Shown here: one piece after another, positions 45,366-56,906 of the stretch
Layout of the letters: each line of letters begins with the position of its first letter
Position numbering within the stretch: position 1 is the stretch's first letter
Assembly (NCBI GenBank): GCA_900073065.1
Contig: FJOG01000021.1
Span: forward strand, 658,550-722,549
DNA from: Phialocephala subalpina
Taxonomy: Eukaryota > Ascomycota > Leotiomycetes > Helotiales > Mollisiaceae
Reading direction: 5' to 3'
DNA: 64,000 nt
Notes under the pieces: model-generated
Seen by the model: only the letters and a program-made list of their open reading frames with translations
The model's database searches: none
What the model was told of the DNA's origin: nothing
Translations under genes and position numbers: made by a program

Positions 45366-45925
45366 CTTATCGGCCTAAATGCCTGAGGCATTTTGGGTTT
45401 TTTTAATTTTTTTAACCCTGTTTAAACCAATCATTCCGACAAGGATTAAACATCGAGTCTTTTATTTCTATATTTTGTAGACTATAAACAGAGCTAGCTA
45501 TAAAGAGTTAGCCTAATACATATAATATAAAACTTAATTTTAAAAAGAATAAATTGAAGATTTTATTTTTAAAGATTTTAATTTTTAATTTTTAAACTCG
45601 AAACTCGATTTGAACTTTTTTTTTGACTTACCCGAACCTCCATACTCCAACCACGTGATTTTCAGCGGGTGGGGGTCTAAAGCCCCCTCCACCCTGCGCT
45701 GCGCTAGGCAATAATCGCATCGTATTAATTATATATTAATTATTAATCTATAAAACAATTAAGTCTATTGCGTGAGTAGTTATCGCGAAAAGATTCCATT
45801 AAATGCTATAAGAGGGTATATCGCTTCCTTAAAATAGCGTATGTACTTGAAAACTCATAGCTGCAGGCTGAGTTGTATGTGTTGATGCCTTATGCCCTAT
45901 CGCCATTTTAATTGATTCCAATATT

Positions 45926-46212
45926 TTTTCCCCTCGTAAGATATCCTTTCCTTAAACAAGTTTAGGTTAAAGGCAACATACACTCGCGCGCTTCCTCGAA
46001 CTTAAAACCAAATCAAACCCCGCCAAATTCAAGACCTTCTCCATGCTTGCGCGCGTGTATTGTTACCGGTTGAGTCCTTCTCCTCAACCAAGTTGTTTTA
46101 TGGCCTTATCCTTATCTCACACTGTACCTGTCAGCAAAGCCGCCATCCCCGTCTTGTTTGTAACACGAGATGAAACCACTCTTCACGCCTAGAGACAATC
46201 CTCGACCTCGAT
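45926..46212. other. Intergenic, no feature assigned
   Basis: Between the palindromic element and a possible coding relic. Nothing recognised. Confidence 0.4.
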
Positions 46213-46358
46213 CTCACTCAAGATCACAACCGTTCTCTCCTTGCTGGGGGACGGTGATGATGCGAGATGGCCAGAAGTCTGGAAAGTCTCCATTCATGTT
46301 ACTGTGGATCTTCTCAAGAATCTCGTCAAGCCAAGCTTTGATAGGTGTGGTACTTGGC
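46213..46358 (-). pseudogene. Coding fragment, possibly Ulp1-type peptidase
   Basis: On the minus strand a short open frame reads IKAWLDEILEKIHSNMNG, DFPDFWPSRIITVPQQ and ENGCDLE, then a stop. The spacing of W, PQQ, NG and D recalls the Q-x-NG-x-DCG end of C48 (Ulp1) peptidases, but the catalytic Cys is absent, and the match is weak. It is about 48 codons long with nothing convincing on either side. Confidence 0.25.
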
Positions 46359-46675
46359 CCAAGATGGGCGTATTGTGAACTCTTCTGCGTTCACCGAGAT
46401 GGTTTCATTTAGCGCCATTGGTTGTGCAACACGAAAGCGAATCAATCTTGTCCAGTCGCAAAGCACCCTGCGGCTGAAGGATCGAACTTTCCCCTTTTTC
46501 GACCTGCAGGATACTGCCTGGAAAGGCTGCGCCGCAGAAGCGCCTCTAATGCGAAAGTGCGCTTGCCGATTATCCCCTCACGAAATTGCGCGCTTCTTCA
46601 TGTCGACTTTCATTCTTCTTCATGTTTTTCACCATCGTACCCATATTTTAATAACATCGTTGTCGATTTCGAAAC

Positions 46676-47772
46676 ATGTCAACAAATCAAGCGCGAACGA
46701 ACCTTGGTCCCCTCACAACCGTAGCTTCGCTACCCGCGTCTTGCAGTTACGCTATAGAACAGTGTTCGACGTGTGGGCAAGCATGGGGAGCTCAAATGTG
46801 CTTTGCTAGTACTATATCTAGCTCTATCACTTATGGTGTTCAAGATAATACCGACTGCTGGCCAACAACAGCCTCCACCGTTACAGCACCACCAATCCCT
46901 GTGCAAGGATGGGGGTTTTATTCACCTGGGTTGGAATGCCCGAATGGAATGGTCTCGGCATGTTCAGCAACGGGGGGAGTAGCATCAGGATGGCCGGTAC
47001 AATTTGGAATGCTGAAAGAGGAGACTGCGGTGGGATGTTGTCCTAGGTGAGAAATATCGTCGTGGAAGCCAGCTACTATTTCTGACATTGAGACAGTGGC
47101 TATACCTGTGCGAACGGCTATGCACAGACTTGCTTGACCACAGCTACGAGTACGAGCTTCTCGGTCTTGAATTGTGTATCAGGTACAACTGGAGCCTTTA
47201 CTGTCCTCACTGTCCCTTCGGCATACACCAATACTGCCAGCAGCTCGTCAGCATTGGCTACCCAATTGTCATTCGTACTTTCTGCACCTCTCATAGAAAT
47301 TAGATGGCAGTCCTCCGATCGGGCAAGTTCAACTTCTAGCTCATCTTCCTCAACTTCTACATCTGTCTCTGGTACTGGCACAGGTACAGGTGCATCGGCA
47401 ACTTCCTCGTCCTCATCCTTACCTCTAGCATCATCAACACCATCCTCTGGGCTGTCAACAGGTGCAAAGGCAGGAATTGGAATCGGTGCAGCATTGGGGG
47501 CTCTCGCTCTTCTTGGAGCTCTAGCGTTCTTCATATACAGGAAGAGGAAGAATGCCTACGCAAAGGCGGGACAAAATTCACCAGGTTATTTAAACCCAGA
47601 ATCCGCGACCCCGGTGTATGAGTTGAAGGATGGAAACCAAGGCAACTACGCTGCTTCTGAGCTGCCAAGCGGAACGCAGGTGGCAGAATTACCACCCGGA
47701 TCTCGTCCACCTCCACCCGGGTATGGTACGGACAAGGGGAATGGGCCTGGGCAGGTTCATGAAATGCCCTGA
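46676..47772 (+). CDS. Ser/Thr-rich single-pass membrane protein
   Basis: A 348-aa protein in two exons, 46676-47046 and 47097-47772 (50-bp intron). The N-terminal ectodomain is Cys-rich (CSYAIEQCSTCG, GLECPNGMVSAC, VGCCPRGYTCANGYAQTC), then a long Ser/Thr/Gly stalk suited to O-glycosylation, one transmembrane helix (IGIGAALGALALLGALAFFIYRKRK, residues about 245-270) and a Pro-rich cytosolic tail with PPPPGYG. No classical signal peptide is visible. This architecture is common in ascomycetes and resembles cell-wall-sensing or mating-related membrane proteins, but no function is known. Frame, introns and length are typical and the gene is intact. Confidence 0.82.
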
Positions 47773-48606
47773 TGATCTTGCATGGGTTGTCCTCTTGAAT
47801 CCTGGCTACTGTTAAGGTCTCTGAATGGCATGGTTCGATTCGTGGTGGATGTTAAACAAGCCGATCTGAGTGGAGCTTGGTTCTTTGACGAGGCGTTGGA
47901 GTTTGGCTGTCCATATATTCGAAGCGGCGGGGCCTCCACTTCATACTCTGACAAGAATTTGCCATTAATGGCTGTAATTGTATTTCAAAACCCAATATAA
48001 TAACCTAACGAACTTTAAGTCCGATTCTATCAAACGTTTTACATTTGAACTTCTGTATTTAAAATTGTTTTGTTCACGATGCTAATGTCTATGACGAAAT
48101 AATCCTATTCGTGGAGGGAAATCTGGGGAAGAAGGCTGAACCACGGATCGATCCGAGCCTCGTCTCAAATCCGACTTTGGAGACCGGATGCATCCAGCAA
48201 ACAATCTACAACTTCTCTTCTCGACAAACACAAGTCACTTCTCGATGTTTCTTGTACATACATCACTACAAATATTCTGCTATTCCCTCCATTCATCTAA
48301 TTGACTTCCAATCGAGCCTGAACAGCACTCGGCCGACTGCGTTGTAGCTCCACTGCAATCAACAACAATTCGATTCCTCCGCATGGTACAACGTCGATAA
48401 CTTTCCGAATCACACAAACTTCACTCTGTGCTGGCATTGCATCGCCTACCCTTCTGCGATAACAGCTTGTTCTCCGGCAGATTCAGCATCGCGGGGCAAC
48501 TTCAAGAATAGAATCCCGCATTCGAACCTCCCCAACTCCCCCACACCCTCCCCTCTCATCCAGCGCCCAATCTTTCGCAGAAAATCCCAACTTTCCTCCC
48601 ACAACC
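47773..48606. other. Intergenic, no feature assigned
   Basis: 834 bp of 3' and 5' flanks between two plus-strand genes. C-rich pyrimidine stretches precede the next start codon (48530-48600), as often seen before fungal starts. Confidence 0.5.
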
Positions 48607-49524
48607 ATGGCAACGTTCGCGCAAGTCTCTTCCCATCCCCTCTTCCCGAATCTTCAGCTAACATCCACTAGAAAAGCAGGTTTCAACGCCCTCTCCTACG
48701 CCGCCTTCCGACCCACCTACCCTCCACAAGTCTTCAAAACCGTCCTCACATATCACCGCGGTCCCTCCAATCGCCTTCTCGATCTCGGCTGTGGCCATGG
48801 TCTTATATCCCGCGAACTATCTCCTCACTTCACCCGCGTCCTCGCAACCGATCCCTCATCCTCAATGATAACACAAGCTTCAAACACCACATCCAAAGAC
48901 AAGTATCCGAATATCGAATTTCGGCAAGCTTCAGCTGAGGATTTGGGGTTTGTAAAAGATGGGGAGCTGGATATGGTTGTTGCGGGACAGGCGGCGCATT
49001 GGTTTGATTATGGGAAGGTGTGGCCTGAGTTAGGTAGGAAGGTTAGAAGGGGGGGAACGGTGGCGTTTTGGGGTTATAAGGATAATATTTTCGTGGACTA
49101 TCCGGTTGCTACGAGGTTGTTGGATTATTATTGTTATGGGGAGAAGACGATGGGTCCTTATTGGGAACAGCCTGGACGACAGATTTTGAGGGATAAGTAT
49201 AAGGATATTATTCCACCGAGCGGGGAATGGGAGGATGTTGAGAGAGTTGCTTATGAGCCAGGCACGAAGGGGAAGGGATCTGGGGAGGGGGAGTTGTTGA
49301 TGAAGAGTAGGTTGAAGTTGGGGGAGGTGGAGGGGTATCTTAGGACGTTTTCGGCGTATCATAATTGGAAGGCTGAGAATGGGGGAGAGAGCGATATTGT
49401 TGATGTTATGTTTGAGGAGATGGTTGAGCAAGAACCGGAATGGAAGAAAGCCGGAGAGAGGTGGAGGGATTTTGAGGTTGAGAATGAGTGGGGGAGTGTG
49501 ATTTTGATGGCAAGGAAGAAGTAG
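48607..49524 (+). CDS. SAM-dependent methyltransferase (trans-aconitate methyltransferase-like)
   Basis: A single-exon 305-aa class I methyltransferase of the Tmt1/Crg1 group (Methyltransf_11), which methylates small carboxylic acids in yeast. FNALSYAAFRPTYP is the group's N-terminal signature; SAM motif I is RLLDLGCGHGLISREL, with the acidic residue in VLATDPSSSM. IEFRQASAEDLGF and VVAGQAAHWFDYGKVWPELGR follow, then an FWGYKDN strand. The C-terminal region with VEGYLRTFSAYHNW is typical. The start is preceded by a pyrimidine-rich leader and CAACC. Codon usage changes from C-rich in the first third to G-rich later, visible as mirror-image low-complexity ORFs on the other strand. Confidence 0.92.
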   Translation: MATFAQVSSHPLFPNLQLTSTRKAGFNALSYAAFRPTYPPQVFKTVLTYHRGPSNRLLDLGCGHGLISRELSPHFTRVLATDPSSSMITQASNTTSKDKYPNIEFRQASAEDLGFVKDGELDMVVAGQAAHWFDYGKVWPELGRKVRRGGTVAFWGYKDNIFVDYPVATRLLDYYCYGEKTMGPYWEQPGRQILRDKYKDIIPPSGEWEDVERVAYEPGTKGKGSGEGELLMKSRLKLGEVEGYLRTFSAYHNWKAENGGESDIVDVMFEEMVEQEPEWKKAGERWRDFEVENEWGSVILMARKK

Positions 49525-50626
49525 ATGTGGCTGGGAGGTGGATAGACGTGCTAGGGAGCTGGGGCAGAGAGCGATTGCTCGTTGTCCTGCTTTTGAGGGA
49601 GATGATGGTCTTTCTGCGAGCCGACGACGACGACGACGATGTTTTTCTCTGAGACGTTGAAGCTGTTCAGCCAGTGTGGGATACAATCTTACCCATGACT
49701 GAAGATGAACCCTTGGGAGAATATGCCTGATTTACACAACATTTGCACCTTATATCATAGCGCATGGCATTCTAATCCCGGCGTTTCGTTGCTTTACACT
49801 GGCGCATGGGTTTTCACCTAGACGTAGCATTGTAGATATTTGATGAAATACACGATGATCTTCCAGCAAACACTGTGTACGAGGTACAGAGTTGGCGGAT
49901 TTGAAGGGATTTGACACATTCCAAGTTAACAAAATCTTCTTCACAGTTGATCATACTGCAGCACAAGAAGACATCTTCGCAATCTTATTTATTGCGAAAT
50001 CTAAATGAGATTGTCGATAGCATCGTTACCCCTATCCTCACATCTCGCTACAGCACAGCGCGTCCCACCAGCGTTGCCATGCCCACCATGTTTCCAATCT
50101 GCTCCGCCAACTGCACGTCCCTTCCAAATTTACAAACCTCAAAAATCATCTTCAAACATCGCTTTTGCACTTCATCCCAATTCCACGATATTCCCAACCA
50201 GAAATCATTCAAGATGGTGAGTCAATGTTCTTCCTTTCGTATTGTTTACAAGACGCGGAAGAGGAAGGCACCACGGCAACGAGAAGGCGCCAAGTATGCT
50301 GGATTAGTACTGGTGCAGAGGGAAGCCGCGGAGAGCGAACAACACCACCGAAACAATCCATCGGCGGAAGCTACGGTCGAGCGACTGTTTACTTCTGCGC
50401 GAACGAAGGGACGAATCTCCTCTTCTACACATCATTCGCATTGCACACATCGAATACGCAAAAGAGCATACAAACATACAAACAGTATCGCAAGCAAAGA
50501 ATCGATAATCGATCAGCCATTCTCAGCTTCTTCCTCTGCATCAGCATTCGCCGCCTTCTCTTCACCCCTCCTCTGCATACACATTTCATTCTTGAGCGAG
50601 AGTTTGGATAGGGAAATATTGAGAAA
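49525..50626. other. Intergenic / long leader of the cdc4 gene
   Basis: 1.1 kb. At 50214 an ATG is followed at once by a good donor (ATG|GTGAGT), preceded by a leader-like sequence. This could be a first exon or a 5' UTR intron of the myosin light chain gene. Otherwise nothing is seen. Confidence 0.45.
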
Positions 50627-51245
50627 ATGGCATCTAACCAAGCACCCTACGACGCGCAGGCAAGCACCAACTACAAGGAAGCATTCGCTCTGTTCGACAA
50701 GCGCGGTACGCAGCGTGTTCAGGTTGATAGTTTGGGGGATTTGTTGAGAGCGTGTGGACAGAATCCTACGTTGGCGGAGATTAGGGAGTTGGAGAAGGGA
50801 GTTGGTGGTGATTGTGAGTCTACCATCCTGTGCTTGTTCATTTCTGCTTCTTGGTAGGATGATTCGTATGGATGAGGGTTAACAGTGTGATAGTTGATTT
50901 CGAAACCTTCTCCAAGATTCTCAACCGACCAGGTGGTTTCCGCGACCCAGGCGAACCAGAAGAATACTGCCGTGGCTTCCAAGTCTTCGACAAGGATATG
51001 ACGGGATTCATTGGTGTTGGTCAATTACGATATATCCTCACGAATTTGGGGGAGAAGATGAGTGATGAGGAGGTTGATGAGTTGTTGAAGGCGGTTGATA
51101 CTAGTAGTGGGGAGATTAATTATACCGGTATGTCTTTTTCCTCTTCCTTCCATTCCTTTGGGTTCATTGAAGAAAGATATGGACAAGGCAATTGAATGGC
51201 GGCTGATGAGAAATAGACCTCGTACGAACAATCCTCGCAAACTAG
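50627..51245 (+). CDS. cdc4: Myosin light chain Cdc4 (EF-hand protein)
   Basis: A 149-aa calmodulin-like essential light chain of type II myosin, needed for the cytokinetic ring. Three exons: 50627-50813, 50894-51127 and 51217-51245. Signatures are NYKEAFALFDKRGT, GDLLRACGQNPTLAEIRELE, FDFETFSKILNRPGGFRDPGEPEEYCRGF split by intron 1, VFDKDMTGFIGVGQLRYILTNLGEKM and DEEVDELLKAVDTSSGEINYT, ending LVRTILAN in the 10-codon last exon. The Ca2+ loops are degenerate in the first EF hand, as in the family. The length equals orthologues. The start at 50627 matches known N-termini; a tiny upstream exon beginning at 50214 would add only two residues. Confidence 0.95.
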
Positions 51246-51571
51246 ACAACAGAGCGATGGAGAGAGGGGTGGTTGGAGAGAGCGCATACTTCATTGTACG
51301 GTATACGAACATTCATGGCATTGACGGATAGGGAAGATGGATGGGGGCGTTATACGTTGATATTGAATTTGTTCGATTGTATGAATCTTAGGGGAGGATC
51401 AACATAGCGTTGTGCAAGCAGAAAATATCATGACTGCATTCCTCTATTCTTCTCTATTTCATGTGGTATTTTGGACGCCATTGCTATGCTGTGATATGCC
51501 GGATTCAAATTCTCTCCCAGACCAATTCCCGGCTCTGACTGCTGCAAATTGGGCATGCAAGAGTAGAACCC
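51246..51571. other. Convergent 3' flanks
   Basis: 326 bp between the cdc4 stop and the STEEP1-like stop on the other strand. No terminator signal was identified. Confidence 0.5.
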
Positions 51572-52105
51572 TCATTCGAAAACCCTCACCCCTCCAGGTC
51601 CAAAATCAACCTCCCCCTCCCCAATTTTCCTCCCTCCCTCTTTCCCCAAATTGACCATGACCTCCGTGCTCACAACCCCACCAGGCAAAATATAAATCAC
51701 CTTCCCTTTATACTCCTCTCCTTCTATCCCCTTCCCATTTCCCTCTCCGTCCAACTCCATAGCCTCCCCAGCTTGTCCTTGATTCAACAACTCATACCCA
51801 ACAACCAATCTACATCTCCCACACCTGTATAACACCCGTTTCTCAAACCCATCTTCCCTCCTCACAAGTGTTGGTTTCCTATCTTGTGTCAAAGAGAGAA
51901 GTAGCGTGTATCCTTCTTTTGGTAGGGGTTCGTCGGGCGAGGATAGGATTGGTGGTGTTGATGGGAGGGGGAGGATTATTGCTGCGTCAGAGGAGGAGGT
52001 GGTGGTGGAAGAGGAGCGTCGGGGGAGGGAGGAGAGAGAGTGGGAGGAAGTGAGGAGGAGGTTGCTGCAGAGGCAGTGGTAGGTTTGGATTTTTGGGGGC
52101 GCCAT
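51572..52105 (-). CDS. STEEP1-like (UPF0428/CXorf56) protein
   Basis: A single-exon 177-aa protein. The N-terminal TYHCLCSNLLL (CxC) and the later LYRCGRCRLVVGYE (CxxC) are the two halves of the zinc-binding core; SLSSLPRR and PTLVRREDGFEKRV between them match the family. Human STEEP1 supports ER exit of STING and interacts with splicing factors; the fungal role is unknown. The C-terminus ends with a Gly-rich strand pair. The coding strand is C/T-poor, which gives a long overlapping antisense frame. Convergent with cdc4 and divergent from the oligopeptidase gene, the latter at 794 bp. Confidence 0.85.
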   Translation of the reverse strand: MAPPKIQTYHCLCSNLLLTSSHSLSSLPRRSSSTTTSSSDAAIILPLPSTPPILSSPDEPLPKEGYTLLLSLTQDRKPTLVRREDGFEKRVLYRCGRCRLVVGYELLNQGQAGEAMELDGEGNGKGIEGEEYKGKVIYILPGGVVSTEVMVNLGKEGGRKIGEGEVDFGPGGVRVFE

Positions 52106-52899
52106 CGAGCCCTTCCGGTCGTGTACTGGGCGAGAAATTGGTGTTGTGAGTTGGCGCTGCAGGTTGTTTACTGCGAACCGATCTTCTTGATTGCGTACCG
52201 GGCGTGTGAATAGTGAGTTGTTCTTGCAGACCGAATGCTGGGATGGGCGTGAGATGCAGAGAGGAGGGGTGCAGAAGTGGTTGGTTTTTGGAGACGAGGC
52301 TGCAGTCGAGGCTGAGGGGTTGCAGATTTCGGAACTGGATCTTCAGGGTCCTGGGTGGTTCAGTGACTGCATGCAGATGTTTGTGTGAGGGGGCGGGCGA
52401 TAACTGACTGCGGATGCAATGCAGTCGTGTGCTGGTGAGGTGAAAGTCGATGAATTGATTCAACGAGAATTTGTGAGGCTGGAAATCTATTGCTCATGGT
52501 GTTTCCGTCAACCTGAAGCTCTCGGAAGCTTGGCTCCACCCCTGCTGTAGAACCATATGAAGCTCGACCTGCATTCTCCCTTACCCAACGACGAAACATC
52601 TGCATCCTCACCAACATTTACCCATTCAATATTGCTCCTTCCATTCCAATCACCCTTCCCCCTCCTTCTGACTCAAGCAAGGGCGTGATTCACCGCCTTC
52701 CCCCTCAATCCTGGCGCTAACCTTCCGACTCCGCACCATCCTCCTCTCCCTCTTCCTCTTCACCTCCATCCTCTTCATTCTGGCTTCCACCCGCGCAGGC
52801 ACTAGACTCAGCAGTCTCTTTGCCCATATTAATCTACCACGACCCACATTTCCCTTCTCCAAACCTACCTACGGTCTACGACCAATAACAAACAGCACA
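52106..52899. promoter_or_regulatory. Shared divergent upstream region (STEEP1-like / oligopeptidase)
   Basis: 794 bp between opposed starts. A strong pyrimidine tract (52620-52860) precedes the oligopeptidase start. No individual site assigned. Confidence 0.45.
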
Positions 52900-55066
52900 A
52901 TGGCGCCTTCTCAGTACAAGACTCCTCCTCAAGCTCCTCCTCTTTTCACTGCGACGAAGGATAGTTTGGTGGATGATGCGAAGAAGCTGTGCCAGGGAAC
53001 GAGGAATTTGTTGGATAAGTTGGCGAAGGATATCAAGCCTGCAGATGCAAGCTTTGAGAATGTCCTACTCCCAATGGCACAAGATGAGGATAAGACTGCG
53101 TTGGACAGTAGGGTTATTGGGTTCTATCAAGCTGTTTCTACGGACTCGGAACTTCGAGACGCCAGCTCCAAAGCTGAGGAACTCATGGATGAATTGAATA
53201 TCGAGGCTTCGATGCGAGAGGATATCTATGCTTTGGTTGAAGCTGCGTGGCAGAAAGCTGAGAAGGGAGAGACGAAACTTGATCCCGAGAGTCTGCGATT
53301 ACTGGAGAAGGAACGCAAGAGCTATATTAGAAATGGGTTGGGGATTGAGAAGGGGCCGAAAAGAGATCGGTTTAAGGAGATTAAGAAGAGGCTCAGTGCG
53401 CTTTCAATTGAGTTTCAGAAGAATCTGAATGAGGAGAATGGTGGCATTTGGTTCACGAAGAAGGAGTTGGAGGGTATTCCGGCAGATGTTCTTGCAGGTC
53501 TAGAGGAGGGGACCGGAGATAATGAGGGGAAGTTGAGGCTTACGTTTAAGTATCCTGATTTGTTCCCTACCTTGAAATTTGCGCAAGATTCGAAGACAAG
53601 ACAGAAGGTCTTCATTGAGAATGAGAACAAGGTGAGTTGGGAGAGCACATATTACGGAGCATTGCTAACGAGTCTAGTGCAACCAAAATGTTCCACTCTT
53701 CAAGGAGGCTGTCGTTCTCAGAGATGAAGCTGCTAGACTTCTGGGATACCCAGATCATGCATCATTCCGTATCGAAGATAAGATGGCCAAGACACCAAAG
53801 ACCGTCCTCGACTTCCTGGGTGATCTCAGAGAGCAACTTTCCCCCGGTGGGGCCAAGGAAGTTGCGCATCTTATGGAGTTCAAGAACGAGGACCTGAAGG
53901 CTAGAGGTATGGCTGATGAGAATGATGGCAACTATTACTTCTGGGATACGAGATTCTATGACCGCATGATGGTTGAGAAAGAGTACTCCATTGATGAGAA
54001 CAAGATTGCTGAGTACTTCCCGCTTCAGTCGACTGTTGAGGGGATGCTCTCTATCTTTGAGGAGCTCATGGGCTTTGTGTTCATCGAGATTGGTGCTGAG
54101 GATAGGGCGAAGCTTTCACCAACCGGCAAGGGTGAAGATATCGCATGGCACGAGGATGTCAAGATCTTCAGTGTCTGGGATGATGAAGGAGAAGGCAGTG
54201 CCTTCGTCGGCTACCTCTACCTTGATCTTCACCCTCGTCCAGGAAAATACGGCCACGCAGCCAACTTCTCTCTTCAACCTGGCTTCACTTACCCCAACGG
54301 CACTCGCCGATACCCCGCCACAGCACTTGTCTGCAACTTCTCCAAGCCCACAAAGGACAAGCCATCCCTTCTCAAGCACGACGAAGTAGTAACTCTCTTC
54401 CACGAACTCGGTCACGGCATTCACGACCTCGCCGGCCGAACCAAATACTCCCGCTTCCACGGTACATCTGTCGTCCGCGACTTCGTCGAAGCCCCTTCCC
54501 AAATGCTAGAGAACTGGTGCTGGACTCCCTCCCAACTCAAGTCTCTCAGCAAACACTACGAAACCGGCGAGAAGATCCCAGATGATCTCATCGAGAAGCA
54601 AATCTCGGTCAAGCACGTCAACGCCGCGCTCTTCAATCTTCGTCAACTCCACTTTGGACTCTTTGATATGACAGTCCATACCCCCAAGACCCATGAGGAA
54701 ATCGAGAACATGAAGATCTCAGAACTTTACAATGAACTCCGTACTGAGATCTGTGGTATCAAGGGTCCTGAAGCTTCTGGCTTGAAGAGTGATTGGGGTA
54801 ATGGCCAAGCTACATTCGGTCATTTGATTGGTGGGTATGATGCGGGTTATTATGGGTATTTGAGCAGTCAGGTTTATAGTACTGATATGTTCTATTCGGT
54901 CTTTAAGAAGAATCCAATGGATCCGAAGGAGGGGAGGAGATATAGGCATACGGTGCTTGAGAAGGGTGGGAGTCAGGATGAGATGAAGAGCTTGGAGGAG
55001 TTCTTAGGGAGGAAGCCGAGTACGGAGGCGTTTTATGCGGAGTTGGGACTCAAGAATAAGGCCTAA
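52900..55066 (+). CDS. M3 family metallo-oligopeptidase (saccharolysin/thimet type)
   Basis: A zinc oligopeptidase that trims cytosolic and organellar peptides. Two exons, 52900-53631 and 53678-55066 (46-bp intron), give 706 aa, the normal length. The zinc motif HELGH is at residues 486-490 in LFHELGHGIHDLAG, and the third ligand is Glu 515 in VRDFVEAPSQMLENW. The substrate-binding region GGYDAGYYGYLSSQVYSTDMF is complete. The N-terminal helical half starts MAPSQYKTPPQAPPLF, with no clear presequence, so a cytosolic place is likely. GKYGHAANFSLQPGF and the GTRRYPATALVCNF strands precede the catalytic helix as in Prd1 and thimet oligopeptidase. The yeast orthologue is PRD1. Confidence 0.94.
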
Positions 55067-56906
55067 ACTTACCCTGCTTTGATCTAACTGTGGGATGATG
55101 GGAGGCGTTGAGACATGGGAGTGTATGATCAGGATCGGTACATCTGAGGGGGCCCGGCGGCAGGTATTTGTGGTGGATATGGGATGAGCGATAGTTTTTG
55201 AGGCAAGTGAGGCATCCGTCTACGATAAACAGACATGGCTGCGAAGCTAGACTTATGCATAGCAGCGTTGATGTTACAGAAAACACAACTCACGATGGAC
55301 TTCTGGAAAAGCGAGAGTCGGTTGCACATGCTTGGTGAAGTAGTCGTCGAGTATGCCTACTGTATTTTTGGTTTTGGTTCTTGTTCATCTTCCTGCACTT
55401 CTGACGGAATTGGTCGCTTATGCCATTGCGTTCTCTAGCCACGTGCAAGTGCGCTCCCGTCAGTAGATGCTGATGGATTGCATGTTCTATGAAACCTCTT
55501 CCGGTCTATCTTATGATCGTCAAGACCATGCTCAGTTTCAAATCAAGCATCTTGATAAGCTCAAGTGAGCTGGTCCAAGTGTGACAAACTATCTCCTCCT
55601 TTTTAAACGCAATTGGCTAACATCAGACTCCCGAACACTCTATGATGGTTCAGAATTGCGAATGATCTCTTGAAGGACTCTCCTTCCATCCATCTTCCCA
55701 GCTGGTCCTTTCTCGACGGCACATCGCTTTGCTAAATTGAGCCACCATATTTCGCCAGTACGTGCAAGTTACGAAAGCCACCGCACGCATCTTGCGGTCA
55801 CTTTTTAAGTGCATGTCGACACACATTCAAATCATCAGTGATCATCAAACAAAGTAAACGAAATCTTCTTTTATCCGGATCGATGTTTCTCGTCCGGCAC
55901 ATCAACTATGGCGCTATCCTGTCAGATCTCCTCGTCTTACAAATAAGCAACAAACAACCGTTCATCCGAGTATGATCTTCGTCACACCACCAATAAAGAT
56001 CTCCGACATCTCGCAAGAACTCATTGCGTGCTCAGGTTGTCAAGGAGCCTTATCGCAGTATACCCACCCACGTGACTCTGCACTCTTCGTCCAAAGGGGG
56101 GTTTGGACAAGATAAAGCCTTGTTCAAGATGTCCACTTGAGACTATACAAGCCAATCGCTTACCAACCTTTCCCATCCTTCATGTCTTGGCCTCAAGGCA
56201 AGCGAACTCCAGATCTCCATCCGAAACACAGCGAAGACAACTCACGAACGAGACTGCGTTTCATCCCCTTGTCGCTTACCATCCACCACCACAATTCGAC
56301 ACCGCCACCTTATGCTTCATCTGTTTTTCATCACAAACATCTTCAAACCATCTTCCCTTATTCGTCCGTCTCTTCTCAAAAGTGGAAATTACTGGAAGAG
56401 GACCATCCGGAAGTAGATCTTCGGACGATTCATCCATGCATCATCCAGGTGCATGTGCCAAGCCCTATCATCCGAAGGGAAGACAAGGTGGACTTCTTTT
56501 TTTGGAAGGGGAAGATTCATGCGGGGGCGTCTGATCTGGTGCTGACGAGGGGGTTATGGTTGCTGCCGGGTGCTCGTGCGTCTCGTCTCTCTTATGCGTT
56601 TTCTCATCTTCTACATGCGCATTCTTCTTCCTGTCATCTTCTGTCCTGCTCTCGAATCTTAGGCCGGTTCTACATTCCTTAGATCTTCTGTTCTGCATTT
56701 TCTAAACTTCTTCCCTTCATTTTTGTTTTCTGGCTGAGGTGCTCTGGGAGTTGCTTTATGATCTATGACTACGTTCTTTTAATATCTATTGTTTACCGCT
56801 GGTTGGTTGAGTGTTAAACATTATATTACACTGTCGGGAACAGATACATTCTTGGTTTGGACTTGAGCATCATACCCAGGAGTAACGAACATACAACGCG
56901 AATAAG
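55067..56906. other. Intergenic, no supported gene
   Basis: 1.84 kb. Two overlapping open frames at 56103-56682 have low-complexity composition and no recognisable domain; I do not call them. A 5' leader of the MFS gene probably lies at the right end. Confidence 0.5.

Larger units (their letters stand above)
44445..45925. mobile_element. 1.5 kb palindromic inverted-repeat element
   Basis: Outer arms: 44445-44515 and 45853-45925 are inverted copies sharing TTAAAATGGCGA, CATAAGGCAT and CTATGA blocks (roughly 80 per cent identical). Inside is a second, stronger palindrome (44905-45365). The block is AT-rich, has no coding sequence, and contrasts sharply with its flanks. It resembles a fold-back or other TIR element without transposase; target duplications were not resolved. 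Confidence 0.6.

Noticed and set aside
49030..49686. 218-codon open frame antisense to the methyltransferase gene
   Set aside because: Low-complexity Pro/Leu/Arg composition mirrors the G-rich coding strand; no start context or domain.
12290..56080. CACGTG hexamers scattered over the window
   Set aside because: About 14 were counted by eye, close to the 16 expected by chance for a 6-mer in 64 kb. Only the two inside the inverted module are discussed.
56103..56682. Two overlapping plus-strand ORFs before the MFS gene
   Set aside because: Compositionally biased, mutually overlapping and without any recognisable motif.
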